A stretch of DNA of 64,000 nt from Ectobius pallidus (Eukaryota > Arthropoda > Insecta > Blattodea > Ectobiidae), in contig CAXKWD010000003.1 in assembly GCA_964059195.1 (NCBI GenBank), forward strand, positions 201,524,174-201,588,173, given 5' to 3'. A program made the position numbers and the translations under genes. This document shows positions 56,640-64,000 of this stretch, in pieces (position 1 is the first letter of the stretch; each line of letters begins with the position of its first letter). The notes under the pieces were generated by a model, which saw only the letters and a program-made list of their open reading frames with translations, was not told the origin of the DNA and ran no database searches.

Positions 56640-57240
56640 AAAGAAACACATTCACAATGGATCTAAAACTTAAAAAGTCTACACAACGTTTCGACCCTCC
56701 TTTGAGTCTTCCTCAAAATGACACTAAACTGCGGTCCAATCCTCCCATTTATCGACTACCATCATGCACTGCCACTTGGATTGTACTGAATTTCTTCCCC
56801 AAAAACTATAGTTTGACCGTATTTCAATACCCAATCCTCCGGAATATCGAATTCTCTTACCATGCCAACCATTCTCGGAGGTGGAAAGATTACAGAAGGT
56901 TTTTGGATATGACATTTCTGATTAAGTTCAACCACTCCTCCCCCAAATCCCCTTCATATCTATTAAGGCTGTTCTCCCCGAGTTCTATGATTTTCTGAGC
57001 TTCGTAAATATTTTTTCTTATCTCATCCCGTTCTATCCTGACTACCGGTATATTAATTTTTCCCATACTGTGTCCAGTCTCTATTAAATGTTGACTTAAA
57101 CCTTTGGATTGTTTTTTGATTCTCACTTTCCTTTCATGTTCACTTCTCCTAACCTCAAACGATCTACCCGTTTCACCCACATACATTTTGCCACACTCAT
57201 TACAAGAAATGGAATATACCCCAGGCATCTTCATCTTGTT
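56640..57240 (-). pseudogene. Penelope-like element 3' part with GIY-YIG endonuclease
   Basis: 57234-56893 (- strand) codes GVYSISCNECGKMYVGETGR and SFEVRRSEHERKVRIKKQSK, then GLSQHLIETGH. This is the GIY-YIG endonuclease domain that characterises Penelope-like elements, with the GVY..C..C...YVGET.R core. The reverse transcriptase part is missing upstream. Past the stop, the 3' UTR carries TTGAGGA, a short stem-loop and GAAACGT (56716-56688 on the - strand). Confidence 0.88.
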
Positions 57241-57299
57241 CTTGTTCTTCTTGGGAATAATATACTTTATTGCATACAGAAATTATAACCTTGTACAAT

Positions 57300-57620
57300 G
57301 GAAACAAGTTGGGTGGATAGGAAAACAAATGAAGAAGTGCTTAATGAAGTGATGGAAGAGAGATCCCTTCTGAATTCAATTAAGAGTAGAAGAGCAAAGT
57401 TAGTGGGTCATACATTTCGGCACAATGATCTACTCATTAACATTTTTGAAGGGAAAATACTGGGAAAGAAATCAAGAGGACGTCCAAGAAATTCATTTAT
57501 TAAAAACATGATAAAGGATATGGACGTGCTGTCATACGAAAATCTAAAGAGAACAGTGATGAAGAGGAAGACATGGCTACTACAACAAGGCATTGCCTTT
57601 AGATCCTGATGATGATGAAT
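57300..57620 (+). pseudogene. LINE C-terminal fragment
   Basis: Open frame WVDRKTNEEVLNEVMEERSL, then SRRAKLVGHTFRHNDLLINI and FEGKILGKKSRGRPRNSFIK, ending TAG/TGATGATGATGA. This is the RT C-terminal tail with the GHT.RH and GRPR motifs and a short (GAT)n end, as in RTE-type LINEs. It lies back-to-back with the Penelope fragment. Confidence 0.82.
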
Positions 57621-58139
57621 GGAAACCATGTAAATCACTTCTAACTTAAAACAGGTGGCATCATGTAACTTTTAACAATTGAACTAATTTTTCATGACAC
57701 TGAAAATATCTTTACTCCCCCTACCCTCAATACAGCATACGGTAAGTGTAATGGGACAAGGCTGTTTAGAGGTCATTGCCTTCATTTAAAGCACCTGGCA
57801 GAGACAACTCCTTTCACATAAAAGAACTCAACTTTTCTTTCTTTTCGCATTGTATACTTGGCTTCCAGCTACCCTCATTTTATGATTGTGACAAGTGCAC
57901 TGATGTATATTCTGTGCCAAAATTCCTAACTATCTTATTGTTTTTATAACTATGATGTCCCGTCAATATTTACCATAATTTAAATTTTTAGTGTACTTTG
58001 AACCATTAGATGCGGCCTGCTTTCAAGGCTTTGTTTTCAAGGTAAAAAAAGTGTATCTTATAGTCCATAAAATACAGTAGATGCCAGTAAGGTAGCCTAT
58101 TGGAATGAGAAAACATACTAGTTCTTGTTTATGTAGACG
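57621..58139. other. No gene seen
   Basis: No feature supported. Confidence 0.4.
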
Positions 58140-58590
58140 TGTTGAGTCTTTTATGTTTTTTTGCACGATGTAACTAATTAGTGGTACTTACGAATATTGT
58201 TGCCGTGGATCGTAACTTGACATTCCCACAAGCAATCTGGTAGCTATGAAAACAAAAGAAATCTCCCTGTGGTAAAAATTACAAAAAGCATAAGTGCTGT
58301 AAGTAAATCCATCATAATACAAGCCTTTATGGAAGACCGGAACCAAGGCCCCCTAGTTTGTGGCGACTTTAACAGGACAAATATTCGGTCCCCATAACAA
58401 CCAACACATGCGAATCACTTTCTGAAATATAACATCTATCTTCAATAATGTACAGTATATACATAATATTTTCAGCTAATATCTCAATTAATATAAATAA
58501 ATTGGTATAAATAATCATCGTGCAAAAAATAGCATGCAATACTCGTGCCGTAAGCGCATAACGGATCATAACCTTGTGGCATTTATTTAG
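58140..58590 (+). repeat. Repeat H, copy 1
   Basis: Shares with the complement of 60005-60460: ACTAATTAGT, CCGTGGATCGTAACTTGACA, AGCTATGAAAACAAAAGAAA, CGACTTTAACAGGACAAATA, CAGCTAATATCTCAATTAAT and GCATGCAATACTCGT. Confidence 0.88.
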
Positions 58591-59089
58591 GTTATGTATA
58601 GGCCTAATATATAACAATGTGTGTGTGTATACATATACAGTGAATGCCACTTAATATAATCACGGATAATATATCAGTTGGTATAAGTTATCACTTTTTT
58701 TTGTTGTAGCTTTATTTTCAGATATTGTATGTTATTGAAAGTTTTGTTTTTAAGGTTTTTGTTTCCAGCTCAACTTGACTGGAAGGAACAGGACTGTTCC
58801 CTACTCATAGGATGACCTGTTCGAGGGGGTGGCATTTGCAATTTTCTCTCTTTTAAGCAATATAATACACTTCACCTCTCAGTTTAGCTGCAGCTTTTGT
58901 CCTATGAAGATCACAGTGTTGACAAGGACTGAAGGCTAGTGTAAAGTAAAAAACAGACATAGTGTCCTATACTTCTGGGGTAGGCCTACCGATAAACTGG
59001 TGTAGAGGACGTGTGAAGTGCTGCTGCTAATGGCTTACGAAAAGTGACATAAGGGATAATGGGAGTTGATGTAGCGGTGTACAAAGTCA

Positions 59090-59660
59090 GATTTGGCTCC
59101 ATTAGGACAAAAGTGGAAAGTTTTAAAAAATAAAAATTCACAAAATAAAAATTAAAAAATTCAAAGATCCAAAATTTAAAAAATCCGAAATTAAAAAACC
59201 CAAAATTAAAAAATTCAAAGATCCGAAAGTAAAAAAATCCAAAATTAAAAAATTCAAAGATCCCAAAGTTAAAAATTAAAAAATCCAAAATTAAAAATAA
59301 AAAATCCAAAATTTAAAAATCCTAAAAATAAAAAAATTCAAAGATCCAAAATTAAAAAATCAAAGATCCCAAAGTTAAAAAATCCAAAATTTAAAAAATT
59401 AAAAATCAAAAATTAAAAATTGAAAATATAAAATTAAAAAATCCAAAAAATAAAAAATCAAAGATCTAAAAATTTAAAAAAATCCAAAATAAAAGATCAA
59501 AAAATATAAAAATCCAAAATTAAAAACTAAAAAAACCCAATATTAAATATGTCCAACAATCCAAAATTGAAAAAATCCTATAATCAAAAATTGAAAAAAT
59601 CCAGAAATTAAAACAAGTTTCACTTGTGTCGCGTGGCGTTCCATGCACACTTTTTTTTTA
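59090..59660. repeat. AT-minisatellite element, copy 2
   Basis: Degenerate AAAATCCAAAATTAAAAA-type repeats (59120-59590) end in AAACAAGTTTCACTTGTGTC, then GCGTGGCGTTCCATGC and a T run, as at 35790-35825. The Phe-rich ORF on the - strand is the minisatellite. It lies between the two inverted copies of repeat H. Confidence 0.8.
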
Positions 59661-60004
59661 TCTTTTTGAGTATACTGCACTAGAAAGAATATGTGTATAA
59701 AAATTGCTCTCTGTCAATTAAACCAGTTTAATGAGCAATGTTCATTAACGCAGCAGATACCTTAAAGTTACAAACAGTATTTACAGAATAATATTACCAA
59801 CATTGTATACAAAAAAAAAGCACATTAAAGAGATTTAGCTACAGTTGATTTACGTAGTATGTTGTGAAATAGTGTTTTAGAATGGATCTGTACAGTTAAG
59901 CTTTAAATACTGCAATTTACGTTTTTTTTTATCTCTGATATAATTGTAGGATTTCTCTTTACAATACTAGCCTACAATAGTATATTGTGATACTAGTTCC
60001 GTAA

Positions 60005-60460
60005 GCGGTGCATATGGATCGAGGAAAGTTTTTTTTAAATTTTCGAGATCCGTTATGCACCTACGGAACGAGTATTGCATGCTATTCTTTGCATGATGAT
60101 TATTTATATAAATTTAATTATATTAATTGAGATATTAGCTGAAAATATTATGTATATAGCCTACATTATTGGAAATAGATGTTATTTTAGAAAGTAATTT
60201 GCATGTTGGTTGTTATGGGGACTGAATATTTGTCCTGTTAAAGTCGCCATAAATTGGGGGGTCTTGGTTCCGGCCTTCAATAAAGGCTTGTATTGTGATG
60301 GTTTTATTTACGGCACATGTGCTATTTGTAATTTTTACCGCACTGAGATTTCTTTTGTTTTCATAGCAACCAGACTGCATGTGGGAATGTCAAGTTACGA
60401 TCCATGGCAACAATATTCGTAAATACAACTAATTAGTTACATCGTGCAAAAAAGTGTTAA
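60005..60460 (-). repeat. Repeat H, copy 2 (inverted)
   Basis: Complement of 58140-58590 over about 440 bases at good identity. With copy 1 it frames about 1.4 kb that includes the minisatellite. No coding sequence; the 70-codon frame here is accidental. Confidence 0.88.
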
Positions 60461-60824
60461 CTTGACAGCTTCATAACTATGGCGAGAATAGATCTGAGTT
60501 TGAATCTCAGACACAAGTCTTATTGGCTGTGGTAGAAGATGGAATTTATTGGGTTTTCCCTTTTTCCAAATTTAATTCCATAAGCATTGCAATTTCTAAT
60601 CCTTCCCTTTCTCTTCTTATTCAAAACCATCTCATTTCAGAAAAACCGTTCAGCAATATGAATCAGCATGGCGGAAGTTGGGGGATTCATTGGTAGATTT
60701 AACCGTCTGAATGACTGTTGGCTGGCCCACCTCTGGATCCAAGGTTCATGGGTTCAACCCCATACGAGTTCAATGTACAAATCCTAGGCACAAAGAACTC
60801 CAAGCTCAAATATAAAATACTAAC

Positions 60825-61765
60825 AGGTGTCTGCGGCTTCGCCCACAATAATTAATTTGAAGATTAAAAATTAAGAGCAAAATAATTAAATTCAATTGAA
60901 AATTATTTATGGTCCTATTCTTTCCACTATGATTTTATTAAAAAATAATATAATACAAACAATAATACTTATTTACAATAGTGGATAAAACAATCCCCTC
61001 CAACACACAACGTTTCAACCTGCCCTCCAGGCCTTTCTCAAGTGTACTGAATTGAAAAAATCATAAACAAACTGCCGTAACTATGCAGCACCTTTTTTGT
61101 TTTTTGTTACTATTGTTGTTGTTGTTGATCATTACAGTCTCCACAGTTACGGTGGAGACTGTAATGATCAACAACAACAACAATAGTAACAAAAAACAAA
61201 AAAGGTGCTGCATAGTTACGGCAGTTTGTTTATGATTTTTTCAATTCAGTACACTTGAGAAAGGCCTGGAGGGCAGGTTGAAACGTTGTGTGTTGGAGGG
61301 GATTGTTTTATCCACTATTGTAAATAAGTATTATTGTTTGTATTATATTATTTTTTATTAAAATAATTAAAACATATTATTAACACTTACATGCGAATCA
61401 TTCATAAAATAAACGATTAATAATTACAAGACTGAAGCAATCTATAATTCCATGTGATATGCTCTAATTTTTAAGTTGAGAGAAAAAAAAATAGCAAAGC
61501 CACCTGACAATTGAAACGCAGTAGCGAAAACTGATGCTTTGACAGTGCAAAAAATTCAAGTTTTCTGCCAGTTTTTCACTCATAACTCGCAAACAAAAGG
61601 GAAAATTAAAAATCTGGCTTTGAGGTGCATTTGGCCACCCTTCAGTCCATCTATGTTTAAAATTTCAGATCTCTGCTTGCAGTAGATTAGGCTGGGCATT
61701 GCGCACATACATACAGACAGACAGACAGACAGACAAACACTTCTTCTTATTAATATAGGTAAACG
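60825..61765 (+). repeat. Retroposon family F, copy 4, split by a palindrome
   Basis: Starts GTCTGCGGCTTCGCCCACAA, is interrupted at about 60933-61362, and resumes with AACACTTACATGCGAATCAT to ACACTTCTTCTTATTAATAT. The inserted DNA is the near-perfect palindrome. Confidence 0.82.
60933..61362. repeat. Near-perfect palindrome with ~213-bp arms
   Basis: The left arm ends GTTGTTGATCATTACAGTCT then CCAC; after about 6-7 bases the right arm mirrors it back to TTTTTTATTAAAA. I see no mismatch along the arms. Each arm holds ACGTTTCAACCTGCC and its hairpin, like the ends of Penelope-type elements. Inserted in retroposon family F copy 4. Confidence 0.93.
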
Positions 61766-61920
61766 TAACTAAATTTGTTTTCAAACCTCCCCCATTCCCA
61801 GTGCACTAGACACAGTACCAAAGGAACTTGTAGATCTGGACTCTTATGTTTAACATCAAGACAAAATATAATTATTCCTGTTGTTATTATTATTATTTCC
61901 TCTCTGGGTTTGTGTACATC

Positions 61921-62187
61921 ATATCTGGGGTGCACGGGCAAAGAGAGTTAAGTCCACTTTCTTGTTACTGAGAATTAGAGTGACTTAACACACTATACCA
62001 GCCTAACATAGCTTTAGAGAGGGATAAACCCATGAGGCACACATCCATAACTACCGTACAATTTTGAATATGACTTACTGGACTTAACACAAATGTAGAG
62101 AACATTTTTTATCTATAACTCTATGGACATATCTCAGTTTTTTTAGGACGGTGAACTTAACTCTCTTTGCCCGCACACCCCGGATAT
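61921..62187. mobile_element. ~265-bp MITE
   Basis: Inverted ends ATATCTGGGGTGCACGGGCA then AAGAGAGTTAAGT, and the complement ACTTAACTCTCTTTGCCCGC then ACACCCCGGATAT. The target duplication is unclear (TA possible). No coding sequence. Confidence 0.8.
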
Positions 62188-62259
62188 ATTAAAGCACTTG
62201 ACTACAACAGCTTTGTGCTTCTTATTAAATATTAACTCAGCATATATAAAGAGTGTTAA

Positions 62260-63657
62260 GGGGAGGTTGTAAGCTGTATCTCTGCCATGTTAAATTATTG
62301 ATGTTCATGTTCCTTTTTCTCAAAAACCATTCGATCAATTGAAACAAAATTTGGTAGACTTTTTGATCTGTATCTTGTCTTTAAACGTTGGTTTTTTTAA
62401 AGGAATATGTTTGTAAACAAATATGTTATAACTTTTTTTGGAAAATTGAATTTTTTCATTCGGTTTTATTCATTAAAAATGAAATAAATTTATTACCATT
62501 GAAGATAAATGCATTAAAAAACCACCGTTTGTGTATTAATGTAGTTTTAGTAACTGGAACAAAAATCAGATCTCTACTCTTAATAACTCCCGAGAAAAAG
62601 GAACAAATGTGCACAAAAAACAAAACGAGAGAAAAAGTACGTTAAAGATAAAATGTACCATAATGTGCTCGAAGTGCATATTCAGGACAAAACTTGTATG
62701 TCGGATGAAACCCTATGGAAGAATGTAGCCCACACTGCTCTCTTCATATTTTCCAAGCTATCTGTATTAGTACCTACATCTGTATTAGTGCTAAAACCTT
62801 GTCCATAGTACAATTGCAGCTCCTTCTCAGTGGGCCTTCGTTGCCGTGTGAGTGGCTTCAAGACGGTTCCCACTGTACTTTTTTGTCGATTTTCTAAGGC
62901 GTGAGGCCATACGTTTCTGTACATGCTAAAATTTAATGGATACGTTTTTTTTTAACTATAGAAAAGAGCAAAATACCTTATTATTCGAGAGGCTCCTTCA
63001 TACCCCGTCATCTTCCAGGCTTGCCAACCACCGATTATTTTACCTGGGCCCTCCCACCTCAGTTCCACAGGCATCCAGAGCCTCTCGAACCCCGGATACT
63101 CCGGGAACATTGCGTCATCTGGCCAGGATGCCACAATGCTAAGGTTGAGATAAGTTCTCTCCGAACTGTATTATATAGTTAGATCACTGTTGCGCACAGT
63201 ACAAGCGAGGGATATGCGAAAAAAGAAATATCTAATTTTTATGAATATATATTTGGGAAATTATTGTTTCTTGTGTAAGATAATTTTTTGCAACATTCAC
63301 TCGGTAGATATGAAAGCATATGCTAAGCTGACTTCCGTGAAAAACATTTTAAAAAACACAGTATATTCAGCTGTAAATTTGTACATAGCATATTGCGCCA
63401 TCTACTCAGGGAAACCTAGAACTAAAAGGAAAAGGAATTGGTCCCGTCTGACAGCCGGCAACGTATGAATGGACTTTCATTATTGTGCCCGGCACTCAGC
63501 CGGTAACGTATGCCAATGAGTTAAAGAGATTTACTACGCCATTATGGCCCTTATAGCACAAAACAACTATGTAACATGTAAATTATACTTAATTCAATTG
63601 AAATATACAATAAACCGAAAATCCACATTTTTGATCAAATGTGCTTACAACCTCCCC
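62260..63657 (-). mobile_element. Kolobok-like element (TTAA target), internally deleted
   Basis: GGGGAGGTTGTAAGC and GCTTACAACCTCCCC are flanked by TTAA (62256-62259 and 63658-63661). On the - strand, 62924-62682 codes NVWPHALENRQKSTVG..., NTDSLENMKRAVWATFFHRV. AVWATFFH.(L/V)S is a stretch I know from arthropod proteins with a mutator-like transposase domain. TTAA targets occur in both the Kolobok and piggyBac superfamilies; the peptide favours Kolobok. Confidence 0.65.
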
Positions 63658-63661
63658 TTAA

Positions 63662-64000
63662 ATAACACCGAAATATTTTACCTGTGTATAGAGAGGATAT
63701 GGTGTAAAATGTGTATGCTACAGGGCAATAAAGTCATTACAATTCGGTGCTCATAAGTCAATAATGAAGAGAAATAGAATTAAAATTTTCATAAATCAGT
63801 GATCAATAAAAAGAAGATTCTTAATCATAATTTAGAATTTCATATTCTGCAAAATTTACAGACAATTCACATGAATGGCCGCCACTGCATTAGTCTTTAT
63901 TCATAACTCCAGTGTTAACAACGAAGTTCCTTTGTTTTGCATTTTTTTTTAAATGTTAGAAGCCAGTGACTGCCATGCCCTGGGAGATTTTATGCTGTAA
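63662..64000. other. No gene seen
   Basis: AT-rich sequence to the window end, no supported feature. Confidence 0.4.

Noticed and set aside
56615..56998. 127-codon plus-strand ORF
   Set aside because: Antisense to the Penelope 3' region, whose GIY-YIG frame is on the other strand.
58986..59309. Phe/Ile-rich 107-codon ORF
   Set aside because: It is the AT minisatellite read through; periodic FxFxIF pattern only.

Overview
This is a eukaryotic, AT-rich, repeat-saturated window, most likely from an arthropod with a large genome. The evidence is a single intron-rich host gene with GT/AG splice sites, several Tc1/mariner, hAT, piggyBac-type and RTE transposons of the kinds common in insects, and many copies of the palindrome TAGGCCTA. 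A polyneopteran insect such as a cockroach would fit, but the sequence alone does not settle the species. No bacterial-style operon, rRNA cluster or CRISPR array is present.

The host gene is a complete RCE1 (CAAX prenyl protease 2) on the + strand. It has seven coding exons from 20235 to 41033 that join in frame to about 287 residues, and every catalytic residue is visible. Its start lies 151 bases from an ATG on the opposite strand. That ATG opens a 97-base candidate first exon of a divergent gene with a good splice donor, so 20084-20234 looks like a compact bidirectional promoter (CCAAT box, M-box, YY1-like site).

Upstream of the gene (1-19980) the DNA is mostly mobile. It holds a 1.24-kb DNA element with long inverted ends (about 1892-3128) and a three-level nest at 3484-9606: a mariner holds a GCC-flanked DNA element, which holds a nearly full-length RTE retrotransposon. 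It also holds a Merlin/ISXO2-type transposase pseudogene (about 9840-10780), a fold-back mariner (11304-11992), a piggyBac-type element bounded by TTAA (16228-17076) and several short repeat families.

The RCE1 introns are TE depots. Intron 3 holds SINEs, a hairpin MITE, a fold-back mariner, a MITE and a tRNA-like inverted pair. Intron 4 holds a LINE that has lost its catalytic Asp pair, an internally deleted RTE split by a 3.57-kb hAT that is itself nested, a SINE and an AT minisatellite element. Intron 6 holds a Tc1-like element, retroposon 3' ends, a SINE and a mariner with a nested MITE.

Downstream of the gene (41214-64000) I see no host gene. There are Penelope-type sequences, a recurrent retroposon family, a second hAT with a perfect 8-bp duplication, another fold-back mariner, a second AT minisatellite element, a nearly perfect 430-bp palindrome and a TTAA-flanked Kolobok-like element.

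The clearest cross-window patterns are these: mariners whose two ends are inverted copies of the same 3' end; Penelope-type ends sharing a hammerhead-like stem-loop plus GAAAC; and nested insertions whose target duplications allow their order to be read.
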